Assembly (NCBI GenBank): GCA_964057225.1
Contig: OZ059894.1
Coordinates: 14,580,131-14,644,130 of the forward strand
Origin: Auanema rhodensis
Lineage: Eukaryota; Nematoda; Chromadorea; Rhabditida; Rhabditidae
Direction: 5' to 3'
DNA: 64,000 nt
Shown: piece after piece, positions 50,296-63,787 of the stretch
How positions within the stretch are numbered: position 1 is the stretch's first letter
How the letters are laid out: every line of letters begins with the position of its first letter
Notes under the pieces: model-generated
Told to the model about the DNA's origin: nothing
The model's database searches: none
The model's input: only the letters and a program-made list of their open reading frames with translations
Position numbers and translations under genes: made by a program

Positions 50296-52700
50296 CAATT
50301 CCACGTATTAACGTCAACAAATTAATACACACTTAAGCGAAGAAGGAAAATGTTTATCACAGACTACGGAAGAAATGATGAAAAGGATATCATTGATCAA
50401 TTTGTTTCATTAAATCAATGAAATCATCAACTAGTTTTCTTCGTCTTTTTTTTTGTAATAACACCTCCACACTGTTAAATGATTTTGCCGTTCAAATCAA
50501 AGCATAATCATAACATTAAATCTAGTATGTTTCTTCTTATTTCTGAAAACCAGAAGCAAATTTGGCAGAAAACAATTTATCAGCTGTTTACCAGAGAAAG
50601 TTTTTGTTACAAAACATCTGAATTATCAAAATATTCTTTGTTCGTGTAAAATGTTCATCATGTGAATATGTTTGTTCTATGTGCTACTGTATAAATTGCA
50701 TAAAAAAACAGAACAATAGTGAATCAACAACTTTTTTTCAACTTTTTCAGTAAAGTATTCACCATATAAGGCACTGAATATAAAACACTAATCTGTTTAC
50801 ATATATTGGACATCTATAAGAACAACTACAGTCAAATAATCGAAAGTGAGAAAGTTATTAGAGCTCTTCAATTCGTTTTACAAAGAGCATAAACAACAAA
50901 AATAATTTTTGTAAAACGAATTATAGAGTTCTCATGAATGTCATGTATATTTTGGACGATATTTACACATGAGATGGCAAGTTGTGAGGGTTCACAGTTT
51001 ACCGTTGACCAAGTTTTTCCAAAAAAGATCTAGGTTTAACCGTATAAAGATCAACGACAATCTATGAAACACAGCGCGTGTAATTACCACAAAACCTACA
51101 AACACTATGAATTTAAAGAAATTGAAAAAGAATGAAAAGATGAGTGTGCGAAGATACCAGCTCTGGATTGGACTATACAAAGACTCATATTGGGTCAACG
51201 TAACAAACTATATGTGATAAAGAGAAAGAATCTATGTAATTGGGGATTGAATAGAGAAACAAATCCACAGATCAAAAAATGTGAAGTGAACGATATCCGA
51301 AAAGCGATACGAAATTCACACGGAAATGAGGCACGTCATGGTGAAAAATTTGGAAAGCCGCTCTGTACCTCGATTAAAAACTAAACAAAAGTACAGGATA
51401 TATTACACATCTAAAAGACAACTAACGGTGTTCTGCATCAATTTGAGAAAAACACTAGGTAAAATATGGATTAGAAGCAAAAGAGAGAACGGTAAAGAGA
51501 AAGTGTAGCAACGCATATATATATATATAGACAGAACGACAGAGAATAGAGGGGATTGTGTGGCTAAAAACAGAAGAAGGTGAGAGCCCTTTTGAGTCCA
51601 ACAGAACTAATTAGGCTGAAAAATATACAAAAAATACAATATATTCTGTCACTAGGTGAGCGAACGGCGGACATCGCCACAACATGGTTGAACATAAAGG
51701 ATGATATAGCTACGCGATGATTGGGGAGTACCCCTTGGGGGTCTACTGAGAACAGCAATGTGGTAAACATGAAGAAGCTACTATATCTGTCACTCATACA
51801 TATATGTATATATTTGTTCTCAACTTGAGAAAACTTAATAAACTGCACACAAAAGAGAAGTTGCCAAAATGTGGGTAAGGAGCAAATTCATCAACGGCAT
51901 CAGACCAAAAAGGATAGTAAATGGAATATGAATGAGGGCCATTTTTTGAGAGAAAGAGTGTGAACTTCGTCAGACTTGAAGGGAAATCGGATATGTGTGA
52001 TATTGAGCTATGCTAACTATAATATATGATCAAGAAAGGAAATGATGATGATGAGGAACATACATGCAGACTATATAGAAATATATCAAGACTATGTAAA
52101 TTTAAGACGACTGCACGATGATTGAACCATTCAGCTTAGATATGAAAGGAAAGTTGGAAGAGTTTCAGAAGAATCAAAAGAATCTAATCAGTTATTAAGA
52201 AATGATGATGAGGGAACAGGTCAAGCAGAATTACCTCCTCCATCTTTCCTAGGCAATAAACATCGAAATCAGCTAATGCATGAGATTGACTACAGTTGAA
52301 AGCAAATGTGTAGGAAAATAAAACCATATTAAATACTGATAAGGCAAATTGTAGAAAAACACAAACAAAAAGCTGTATATTGAAATGAAAGTGGTTATCG
52401 TGGGTTGAAGTTTGGTTGGGTAGATAAGACGACCGAGAGTGTTCGACTAGTCACTAGGACAGACAGAGAGGGAGTATTACAGTTTTTGCGGCTTATCACC
52501 ATTCGCAATAAGATATCTAAGACTGAGGTGTGTTCGGGGTACGGCAGTCCGTTTGAGGTATGAGATACTGAGGAAGAAAGAAACCATCAGATTCGGATGT
52601 GATGAAGAGAAGGTAGATAGATTTGAGGAAGACAAACCACAACTTGATGTTGAAGGACAGCCAAACAAAACAAAAACGTGGTAGTACATGATTGCATGTC
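50296..52700. other. Intergenic DNA between TTLL-like and Smaug-like genes
   Basis: Holds the presumed promoter of the ttll-15-like gene and the 3' UTR of the Smaug-like gene. No protein gene was found. A long imperfect hairpin at 50860-50932 is the only structured element noticed. Confidence 0.6.
50860..50932. ncRNA. miRNA-precursor-like hairpin (candidate)
   Basis: Arms 50860-50886 and 50906-50932 pair almost throughout: a 15-bp perfect core (AATTCGTTTTACAAA with its complement), a 2-nt internal mismatch, then a further run including one G-U pair, closed by a loop of about 20 nt. Stem length and loop size fit a pre-miRNA hairpin on either strand. A diverged inverted-repeat element would look similar. 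No known miRNA seed was recognised. Confidence 0.3.
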
Positions 52701-55700
52701 CTATGCACACCATGGTTCTCGTATACTTCCTAAGGTTTCCAATAGCCTGTGGAGATTATCGTCGTCACTTCTGGAGTTTGGAGCTCGCGACCGCGGTGAT
52801 CCTGCATCAGAGCTGCGCTCACTAGTACTGGCTGATGAATAATCCGATTTGTCCGAATTGTCGGGTAAACCCCAAATTGATTGTTTGGAATAATCTTCTA
52901 CCTGAAACACCACGATGAAGCATAAATAATAGATAACAAAACTTACAAAAACGGGTTTTTCGCTTAGTTGTGTTGTGTATATAGCTGCAGGCCAAATGGG
53001 CTCATCTCTTTTGTTGAAAGATCCGAAATGACCAGGTAGTGGTTCCTCGTTAGAGAAGCCGTTACGATTCAAATTTCCGAGGTCATTCGAATTTCGGTTA
53101 GGAGTGACATTGGTGTTGTTACATAACTTCATCGTAGCCATCATCTGCTGATTCGACATGGTGGAACGGTATTGAGGGAATTGAGCAACATGGACTGGCT
53201 GAGTGTTCATAGGTGGCATTGAATTATTAGCAAACTCATAGGCTTCAGAGAGTCGAGCTTCTTGAGCACATGAACCCCAGATGCGATCGGATAAAAACAG
53301 CTGAAAGAGTGATCATAAATATTTATAGTAAGGTGCTTCAATATTTAGATAATTTGAATACTACTATGCTTACCGGGTTAGCATTTCGTTGGTTGGTGTT
53401 ATACATCCAAGGAGACTGCTGCTTTTGAGCATTATGCATAGCCTAAAACAATAACTTATATCAGATGTAAATCAAATAAAAGTCATACGTGACTATTGTA
53501 AATCTTATGCTGTGCTCTATGCATGATTCCATCATTTCGTTCACGACGATGATCAGGACTTGCGACATAGAAGGTGTAGGATTTCTAAAAAAACATCCAT
53601 TAATTTAGATTACTCCCTCATTGAAAATGTTTTAAATTGCTTGTTTCAATTCTATTCTGCTAAATATCTGCAGATATAAGAGGAAGGCAGCAGAAACGGA
53701 AGCTTGACGCAAACGGTCATTAATCAATCGAAAGAAAAGATGTCGCTATCGGCAGTCGGAACAACCGGTATTTTGTTACAATGGTGAGTCGAAAAGCTTG
53801 ATAAGCATGTCTCGACAATAAACAGTCGTACATCCATTTCAAGATGCCACATATAGATTGCAAAGTAAGAAAAAAACTATTTATGATCTAAACTCACGTA
53901 AAGGAAATCATGATTGTTTGGCATATTCTGAAAAAAAAACAAATAATGTTTGTTATTCTAAACTTCTTTGAAGCAAGAAAAGAAGTTTTGGTTGGAAACA
54001 TACCCTATGTTGGCAATTGTCACAACGGCCCGAAGAGTGAGTAAGAGAGTTATTATTCCTCCGATGATCCTGTGGAGAATAAAATCTACGAGCCTGTTTT
54101 TTCAGCTGCACAGCTCGTCGTCGTTGGCAATCCAAGAAAGCCTACAATTAATAACAGATTTACTTGAATATCAAAGTATTCGATAGCTTACCTCATTATT
54201 AGCAACTTTGTCGTATATACAAAACATCATGATCAAATATTCATCCTCCACATCTTCCCCATTTTGAAGAGGGAAGACAATCGAACTAACAGCGACCAAC
54301 AATCTGATGAGAAGCGCTGGGATATTCTGAATATTATCATATTAGAAAAAAACAATCCTTTCTGGAAACTTACGTCATCACTGATGTTGGCAATGTTGCC
54401 ATTTCCTTCTACTGCATCTCTGGTCTCACCAGACTTAGGCTCATATTGGCGAATAGGGGTCAGAAGCAACTGACGTAAAGTTACAATTGCGCAACGAACA
54501 CAACCAACATTTTGTGAAAAACTTCGAAGATGCTCGCGGATAGCGATTGAGCGATTCTTGAGTTTTTGAATTGACTGAAGAATCTTCTTTCTTGCTCCTT
54601 GGGTAACCTAGAAGAATATCATTATAAAATTTTACAGCTTAATGATACTGTACCTGTCGGCGTTCGAGTTCACTTTCATCGAGGTTGAGCATTTCATCGT
54701 AGCTCATTTCTTGGAACATTTCCGTGTATTTATGTAATCGAAGAGCTTTCAACCAAGTTGGAACATCTTAAAATTGATAAATGTTGATCATTAAATTTTA
54801 CAAATTCAACTTTTTTCATATTTTAAAGTGCGATTTCTACTATTACTCTGATTATACGAGATCAACTATCGTAAGAATTAATGGCTAGTTTTGTGAAATG
54901 TACTTGCATAAGTATGTTTCAATATTGCTTCATCACAAGTTTGCTCGGACTAACAACTTCTGATAATAATAAAAAGTGCAGAAGACAAAAGTTTTCGAAG
55001 TTACCGAATACAGTAATCGAAAACTATCAGTCAGAAAGTCGTAAGAACAAAGGATATCCTCAATTCTACAAATTGACAAAAAAGTCTTTCCCACGTTGAA
55101 AATAGTGAGGACAATAGATTACTCATCCACTTTCATTTTTGAGCAAGGCATCTACTCTCATTCTCCATGACCCCGATTTCAGTGTTTTCCCAATTTTCGT
55201 GAAAAGTAAATCGATTGATTGTTTATAAAGGCATATGAGACTTGCGAGGTTATAGAAGGAAGCATTAGTGCTGATGACCTAGGGAAGTTGCAATGAATGA
55301 TGAACCAGCCGTCCAAAGCAGTGGTCGTTGTAATCTCGTTGGTTTGCTATGTCTATCGAAAGATATTGTTCAAGTTTGCGTTGGCGCTCGTAAATCAGCA
55401 CCGGAGTGCCAAGCAAGGAAAAGTAACGTCGAAAGAGATAGTCTTGATTTGGATGTGTAAAGAGAAAAGAGAAATGTAAATGAGAGATCGAAAGACTAAG
55501 GACGAGCTATCGCAAAAGAGGATAATCCTGAACAGATCAGACTGATAGACTACAGCATGATAAGCGTGTTGTGCGAATCTTGAATCAGATGAGACAACCG
55601 ATAAGGCATGGATAATAATAATATGATTGATGAGAATAGTCTATAGAGAACCTAACGAACTGTAGATATTTCAATAAGATAGCATTAATCTTATAATATC

Positions 55701-57723
55701 ACGTTTGTACTTCTGTCTGGTTGGCAAAATCTGCATCGCGAACAATCAACCTGGAAACCGGGCGGTTGCTGTTGCACATTAGCCGGCATGGACAAGGAAG
55801 AAATCATGGAACTATTCAAATGCGATAACTTTTCACTCTAGACATTATAAATCGGGTTCAGGTTAAGATTTTTCATCTTTAAGACCGTATCGAAGACACG
55901 TATACCTCTCCTTCCGTAAAATCTTATCTTGAGTACATCAGGGGCTTCTTTTCATTCCTCCTACATAAGAAGAGGGGTAATTGTTGCGAAAATGAAGTAA
56001 ATGAAGACAAGATTCGGAAGATACTATTCTTCTCCATATTTAGAATGTGATATAAATTGCCATTAATTTTGAACCGTTTAATGGTTCTATCACTTCGATC
56101 GCAACACTAAAAACACAATTAGAAGAGTTTAATGTAGAATTTCGAAGCCCCAATCATATTGAAACATGCAGAAGTATTGTCCATCTCTCAGATAAGATAA
56201 GAGCGTTCAATCAGAAGCACGGATAGCAATTGTTGCCAATAGATTCAGAAAAGCACATCTGTCCCCCAAACAAAGTCCGGGCGCCTGTACTAACAAAGGA
56301 ATCTCATCCGCACAAAAGGTGGAAATGATGAGCTGACAATGAGGGATAGAATTAGGAAGAAGAGATATATTTCTGTCTCTTCTTTTCAAAAGCTGGCGTT
56401 TAGAAGGAACTCAGCCCCGTAGACACAGCTGTCGTAAGTACAGACAACTCTTGGTTTTTCTCTCGCACTAATACTGCTTATTTAACAGAACAGTATCGTT
56501 TAATGCCAAAACAGAGACAGAGTGTGGAAAAACGGAGAAGAGCCTAACACAACAATTGGCAGGATTAGCAGACAACAAAATCAAAATATTGTAAACAATA
56601 CTTACCTTTCATTCCAGGCTTGAAGCTTTCACCAATTGCCCGTCGGTTATATTCGAAAGAGAAAGACTTGACGGATCCTTTACACGAATGGCGACAGTTC
56701 ATTGAGGAAGAGGATGAACTATCTTCATATGAACTACTGGAGTCGTGTTGCTGAAATGACATCGTTGAACGTCAGATGTGGTCAGTGGAGCAGCACAGTC
56801 TAGTTGATGAAGTGCTACTAGTCATACTACTGAATCAAGCGGTCATAATTTGACCGTGATAAGATAAGATAAGCAACTGTCCCAGGCTTGTCCTGATGAT
56901 CTGGGCTCAGGTCCTCAACTTGTCGGCAAAAACAAGGAAACAGGACAAACAAAGAATAGCTACCAAATCTTATCATCTCATGTGATATGATATTGGACTC
57001 TACAGAAGGCAAAAGAACTTACATAGACTGAAGGTGGAGATCGGCTGCCAGAAGACATTCCATCATTGAAGGTTGCTGTGTATGGTGAAGTAGCACCATG
57101 AGAAACCTGACCGTATTGCATGGCTGAGGTAAAACACTGTGAGTGAATCATGCCTTCATCTGAAAAAATATGGAATATAAAAAATTAAAATGAGATTAAT
57201 AAACGACAGAAGAAAAATAAGGCAGGTTTGCATATGAGAGAGTAAATGAGACATCATGCCGTAGCATGGTTAGGAAGTATATATGTAAATGAACGTGGGA
57301 GGGGCGGGTAAGCCACTTGTCTAAAAGATGTAAGAATTGAGGTCTTCCTCATTTATTGGATAACCTATGAGCAGGTTTACTATCGAGGAGAAGAGAAAGG
57401 AGACAAGGAAGAACTTAAACAAAAGATTAATGAAATTCGAAGTGTGATACGTAAGCAGATATATAGAACTATGAGTAATACTTTAGCTAATGATTTCATA
57501 AATTATAAATGCAATCGCAATTTATAAGTGTAAGATGACGTAATAACATATGGAATAAACCACTAAATTAGCATAGGATGAGTTGACGAGAAAAATTGAA
57601 TGGGAGGTCCCGACTAATTTCACATCCTTTCTGGGAATTCTGGATTAAGAGGCTTGAGCTACTCTCACAAGACAAGTGGCTGAGACTGAGCAAGGAGTGT
57701 CGTCTGAAGGAATGCACACCCAT
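52701..57723 (-). CDS. Smaug/SAMD4-like SAM-domain RNA-binding protein
   Basis: Minus-strand exons: 57723-57669 (candidate first exon, less sure), 57159-57023, 56750-56606, 54766-54654, 54607-54374, 54326-54192, 54141-54004, 53927-53898 (30-nt microexon), 53584-53489, 53442-53374, 53300-52947, 52901-52701; 568 residues if the first exon is right. A Ser-rich N-terminus is followed by a SAM domain at about residue 113-168: VPTWLKALRLHKYTEMFQEM, YDEMLNLDESELERR, then VTQGARKKILQSIQKLKNR. The WLKxLRLHKY opening and GARKK basic patch are those of the RNA-hairpin-binding Smaug/Vts1 class. A helical region (FSQNVGCVRCAIVTLRQLLL) in the position of the Smaug PHAT domain follows. The rest is Asn/Gln/Ser-rich, probably disordered. 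The expected role is cytoplasmic repression or decay of mRNAs bearing Smaug recognition elements. The intron before the SAM exon is 1.8 kb. Confidence 0.85.
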
Positions 57724-60326
57724 CCGTAGCTCCGCCGACTTCCGATGACCTGATATGGAATAGGCGGCAAGTTGAAAGGCTGACAGCCTAAGATATAAGG
57801 TGAAGGCGAGATCAAGATGTAACGGAGGTGTGCCGAAAAAATAACTTTCGACACCTCAGGTTACTTAACCAATTGAACTATTTAAAAGAACCGGCTCGAA
57901 AGCATGAACAATGTTCATAGCGGAATTATTAAAGGTAAAATGTGGAACTGGAACAATGAACACAAGAAACTAACAAAGCGAAAAATAGAAACAAAAAGTT
58001 CAGTTCAACCGAGCTCAAAAGGGAATAGCTCATCTCCATAAAGTTGAAAAAATGAACAATATTGAGAACGAACAGATCAAAGAGTGAAACCAATGGTTTA
58101 CCAAACCGTCGACTTACGATGAAAAGCATATTCGCAGATAAAACCAAATGCATGCTACATCTGAAGTTGTCCGAAAACTATATACTACATTTCAAATATA
58201 TTAGAAAAGAAAATATTTATGGCCTAAATAATGTTATAGACAAAAGCGTCTCACATTGTAACGCTATCGACAAGACAAGCTACTGTCTAGGAGTCGACCT
58301 GTGGTTTGCTAGAAAACGCACTTGGTTTCGAACTATGAAGTCAAGAACAGAGACAGAACTGAGAGGCATTCAAGAAACATGAAAGAAGTGTCTCGATCAG
58401 TATTGTACCAGACCGGGAGGGGGTGTGTCTGAACATATATGAAGAGAAAACGAGAGACGTAGGTATAATAGAGAAAAGAATAGCACTGCGTTTATACTTA
58501 GAACGAAACGGTACTAAAGACTGAGGTAATTTACGACCTGAGGTCAGCTGCCCAGACGAATATCAACCGTATACCACCCATGAAGTAGAGAGTTATGATA
58601 TACAGTTTCGAAATCAACGAGACCACAAGCAACGAATAAACAGTAAGGTTGTAAAACTAAGCCATCTTCATGTAAATTTTACAACTAGAGTGGAAATCAC
58701 TAAAATCTTTTAGAGCGTGCTTCCACTCCCATTGGCATTACAAAGAAACCTATGGATTATGAACGATTGACAGGTCAGATATAATCCTGAATCGCGGTAC
58801 CTTCTACAGAATATCCCGACTCATGTCATAGTTCAAGTGACAACTAGACTCAAGTTCAAGAAATCGGGAACGAAGTGCAAATTGCGCAGAGATCAACCTT
58901 GACAAGAAGCGATGAATGTTCCAAAATTGCCGACCTATTCAAAACTTGCAACAGGAAAGATTAAAAGTAGCTTGAGGCATATTAAAACAAAATTGTTAAC
59001 GCCCATACTGAGTCAAACTCTGAGACAGTGAACAGTAAGACATTCGAAATAAAGCAGATGTTAAGCAACGGAAAACAGAATATCAATCATATAGTAACCA
59101 AAAAATGACATGTTGTAGATAGGTAGAAATTGATAATAGATTGACCAAAAAGAAATACCAATGGGAAAAATTAAAAGCTCAATAACTTGAGCTGGGCAGA
59201 AATATATATATAGAGAGAGAGGGGGAGAGGGAGAGAGAGAGAAATGGATAGATAGATGGCATTGCGCGATTATGAGCTATCAGATTACATGAATAAGGCG
59301 CATACGTTACGTGTTGCTCTGGTAAGTAACCTGTTTGAAAAAACAATAGAGTTGAAAAAATACATAAACTACTAAAAGAATAATCTACATTTATCATCAT
59401 GAAGAGACACATGACTGGTTGGCGGTGGATTTAGGCCATTCTTCCCAGTTGTCCGAAAAAGATGAATGGAATAATATACGGTTAGTGGATAGTGCTGATA
59501 GTGATGACAAGAGAGTCATATATCATATGTCGAGACTGTTATTATGGGAATTGATAATAATAGGTATGAGCCAAGTTGTCTTCGAGAAGATCAACTCATT
59601 AGAATATCTCCAAGGCATTATAATTGGGTTCGAGTGAAGGACAAATTAGAAATTTTTTTGAAATTATTATAATATAGTATAATATAGTTATAATCAATAT
59701 AGTGAAAAATAATCAAGATATACGAAATTCCTTACGTAAAGTCGACGAATGGCATGTTGCGCGGAGAAGGTGCGCGTTGATTTGTAAAAACCACACAACC
59801 GATTTTAGCGTAAATTAAATATAAAATGGTAGTTCACGTGAGCTCAACTTGTTTATGCTAATTACTAATCAATAATTGAATGACCGGTCTAAGCTATTCG
59901 CTCAATAGTCGGAATTTGTCGCGAATGCTTTCTATGAACAGAGAATGATACATAGATTTTAATAGGCCCACAGTTGTTTTTGTTTCTTCCTCCCAATATT
60001 AGAGACACAGAGAGACTAAACGTGGGCCCAGATGTAGTATTTTTAGCTATTAACAAGTTTGATCTGGAATCAAATCAACTAAAATATTAAAAGAAATAAA
60101 ATATATGCTATCAATTAGAAAATAATTATAGAGTAGACGAGTAAAATATGGAATTTCGCAAATAATACAGAATCTTCTAGACAGGCAGTTAATATTTCCG
60201 GGCTGTCTGGAATTATGAAATATGTATTATATTGCATTATATTATCCTACAGTCATATAATAATACAATGCCCAAAAGCATAACATGACCCTAAAAACTG
60301 TCTGGCGTTTTGATTTCGGCAGCCAA

Positions 60327-60396
60327 GGGGCGGGCCATTATCGGATCATGTGGCGTGAGAAAATAACCCACAGCTATGGTACAGTTGGGCGGGAGG
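60327..60396 (-). promoter_or_regulatory. GC-box pair, possible promoter of the minus-strand Smaug-like gene
   Basis: Two consensus-like GC boxes lie 50 bp apart in otherwise AT-rich DNA; in the minus orientation they read CCTCCCGCCCA and GGCCCGCCCC. They lie 2.6 kb upstream of the candidate first exon at 57723. GC boxes of this type occur elsewhere in the window only in the homeobox promoter-like block. Function is inferred. Confidence 0.3.
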
Positions 60397-63300
60397 AAGT
60401 CCGGAACGTACCTTATAATAAGTAAACAGTTCTTAAAGATACATGGATTTTATAGAAAATTTAAAAGCAATCAATGAAAAATATGTAGTGAGAGTGAATC
60501 AAGTGCACATATCCGGTGTTACAAAATGGAAGAAGTGCAAGGCAAAGTAAGAAAAACTGAAAAACTACAGATTGAATAGGATAAGAATCATAAAAAAGGA
60601 ATGAAACTGATGGCTAATGAAATATTAGTACTAATGCTCGCCACAAGCATCGAAGTTGTTGTGCACTACTTCTGCTCTGTTAAGACTGTGGCAGACGGCC
60701 TGTCGAATAAGGCTTCTGTGACCTGTTATGTCATGAAGAATTGCCTGCGTAACGCACGAGCAGCCTGAGTATTCCTCAGTAGGTTATGTTGCTATTAGGT
60801 GTTTCGAAAACTAGAGATGATGTTGCTTATGATGATTAAACAGTAGAAATGAAGCTTCAAGGCAGATAGGTCGTCGAAAAGAAGAAGATAATAAGGAGAG
60901 AGCGATTGTTGTAAATAGGCGAAGCCAAAATGCGTAATCAGATAACTAAACAGAGGAATACACGAAAATTAGTTTGTTTAGAGCATAGATAGGAACATAT
61001 TAGATATAGAATAAAATAAAAATTTCGATGCTTGTTGTTGTTTAGATCAAACAAAAAAGTCGAAAGACATCCGAAAATAGATATGGTCACTCTAGGAGCT
61101 TAAGTATATCTAACGATAGTTTCAGAAGCATTGAACGGAGAAAGTGCTTTCACTCTCTTTCTGGGAGATAGAGAAGGAAAGTTGAAGACGGTAAATAAAG
61201 GTGATTGAACGAGAATGCAGTGTGGAAGAATATTTTCTATCCCTCTCTCCGTATCTCTCCCTCTCCCGTCCACATTCCCCTCTCTCTTTCTCTTCATCAA
61301 TGTTCTCTGTTCTCTCCACCTTTTCGCTTTTCAATTAATAAAAAATTTAAAGAAAATGAGGACATCAATAAAAATTACATAAAAAAAACAAGCTAAAACG
61401 CGCTACGTTATCGATGCGATTCTTGAAAATCATGGAAAATAGAAGAAAAAAAAGCGTAAAACTGTATATAAACAGGTGAGAGATAAGAGTAATCGGCTTT
61501 CAAAATAGAGGCCTCTAAGTACTCTTTTACTTCCAGAACTAGCAGCAGCCAACAGGCAACAGCAGCCTTTTCACCACATTGCAAGCGCCTAGACAGAATA
61601 CAAGACAAGCCACGCCTACTCTTTCCTTTCCTCGTCGTCGCCTAAACGTTGAAAGTGCAACGGATGGGTGGAGCTAACGCATGGCGACCAGGCGATGAGA
61701 AGACTCGTCTGACGATGATGACGACGACGTCGTCGGTGTCGTTGGTTTGATGCAATAGGAAGATGTCGTCGTGATGGTCGTCTGGCAATGGTGTCAACCA
61801 TCTTTGATGATCGAGTATGATTAGGAAAACAAGAGAAGATGAGAAAGAAAGTTGTATTCAGGAGTATGAGCACGGCATTCATCTACACGAAATGAAGGTG
61901 TTGTGAAAATATTGTAAAGGTTAAACAGATTCTTCGAGCAACTATGGTTAGGTCAATGTTGTACATGTTTGAAGTAGGCATGTCTTCCTTAAAAGGTGCA
62001 GGAACAGTTAGCGGGATTTGAAGAACGCGAGTATGACGTAAGTTGCCCTTCTATATGAAATCTTAATGTTTGCCCAAAGAAACGTAGTTGAAAACACATC
62101 GAGAATTTTGTTTGACTGAAGACTGTCAGGAAGAGAAAATATTTGAAAAAAATAGAAGGAAAAAGTATAGGCGGTGGTGATGAAAGAAAAAGAATATTAT
62201 AATTTTTTTTTTAAAATGAAAATAGGCGATTGCATGAAAGCTCACAAAAGTTTTGATCCTCCTATTTCTTCGCTTATTTTTTTAAAAGAAATCTGAGCTC
62301 TTTTCCGTCTCTCCTCACCTCTCTATTTCTCTCTTGACGATAAGGGCGACAACTCAATGAAATGTTGCACTATTGGTCTCTCGTTTTCGTTTTTTCTCTC
62401 TCAATAGTTGCGTTATCTTACACTCAAAAAGCAGGTATTTTTTTTTATCTTGAAGCAAATTCCATATTTAACCAATATAGTTCATGAACAGTGAGCAAAG
62501 TAAAGAAATCAATTCATGGCTTGCAAGAGAAATGACGAATAGAAAAACGGCTTTAAATTAAAAAAATATGAAGAAAAATTAGGCAGTTTAAAGAGATAGA
62601 AGGACAGGCAGAGAAGGAATTTGATGTATAACAGTACTGTGAGAACTTATTAACCGTAGTGTTCACATAAAAGGGCACAGTCGGATGCCATGGAAATCTC
62701 TATGAGATACTAAAGCTAGAACATTGTAATGTTCGTGGTTGACAAGATGACAAGATAGTTACAATTAATTTTCATGTTCATCCCTCCTCCATCATGTCTC
62801 TTTAGGGCGCATCGATCTAACAATCGTACTTTATTCGGAAAAAAGAAAAGATTTTTTTTGATCATTTCAAGAAACTAATTGATAAAGAAAAATCATTTAG
62901 TAGTTATGTCTTTTCTTAATCGTTCCTCCTTTTTTAAAGTATGAGAGTCTATTCATCTGTAGTATTGTATACCAAATGTATCTTTCCTGCTATCAATTCT
63001 ATTTTGCAGTCCTATCTCTGTTCTATTCTGCAACATTTTCTCATTAGGAATTTCCTTCTGAATTGCACTTCATATCTGCATTTATTCAGAGAAGACTGTA
63101 ATTTCTGAGTCTTATCAATTAAATTCACGAACACAAAAACTATTCCTTATTATCTGGAATGATATGAAATTTCATTTAGAATTTGCTTAAGCAATTTGAA
63201 ATTAAAATGAATGATTAGGATGAACACAACAGCTTCAATGAATGGATGAGCAATTAGGTAATAATCCTGTTACTTCAAACTCTGATTCAACTAGCACCTT

Positions 63301-63731
63301 ACTTCGTTCGTCGAATATATCCCTTCGTCACTCACACTCTTTCCATACGTTCATTCCTTGTAATGCGCTCGTCCTCCTATCCGTTTGGTCCTTCCGATGA
63401 TCAAAATAACGGAACTGGCTTCGACCTCGAACGAAAAGAGATGAGTGTCTGATTTGTATCTTTCTTTGTTTCCATCCAGTCAAAATGGCCATATAAAATG
63501 ACTTTTCCTCGATGTATCTCTCCCTCTATCTTGCCCCCCTCTCTCTCATTTCGCTTTTTTTCATTTTAGTCCATAAATTTATTCCGAAAAAAGGAAAAAA
63601 AATGGTTTAGAGGAGAAATCAATCGTATCATTGACTGATAATGTTGCAATTTGTCTTAATGCTTCTATAGGCTTGAATCAACAGATGGACTTAATGCTAG
63701 TGCGTATGCATTATATCATCCAGACTGGACC

Positions 63732-63787
63732 AGAATAATCAAGCCGCCTTCAGACAGCTGACTGTCTGAAGTCGGCTTGATTATTCT
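63732..63787. other. Long near-perfect hairpin (26-bp arms, 4-nt loop)
   Basis: Arms 63732-63757 and 63762-63787 are reverse complements with a single mismatch (GCCGCC versus GCCGAC when aligned), around the loop CTGA. The loop is too short for a usual pre-miRNA, so a palindromic element or mobile-element remnant is more likely. No flanking target duplication was noticed. Confidence 0.6.

Noticed and set aside
56867-56930. Possible cassette exon (reads VEDLSPDHQDKPGTVAYL) in a Smaug-like intron
   Set aside because: The best acceptor/donor pair gives 64 nt, which breaks the frame between exons 57159-57023 and 56750-56606; no better pair was found.
58062-58382. 106-codon plus-strand frame
   Set aside because: No family resemblance, no splice-site support and ordinary intergenic composition.
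59280-59334. Possible exon (GYLPEQHVTYAP) after a good TTTTTTCAAACAG acceptor, minus strand
   Set aside because: Acceptor looks real, but no donor gives a clear phase match with the next Smaug-like exon; left unannotated.
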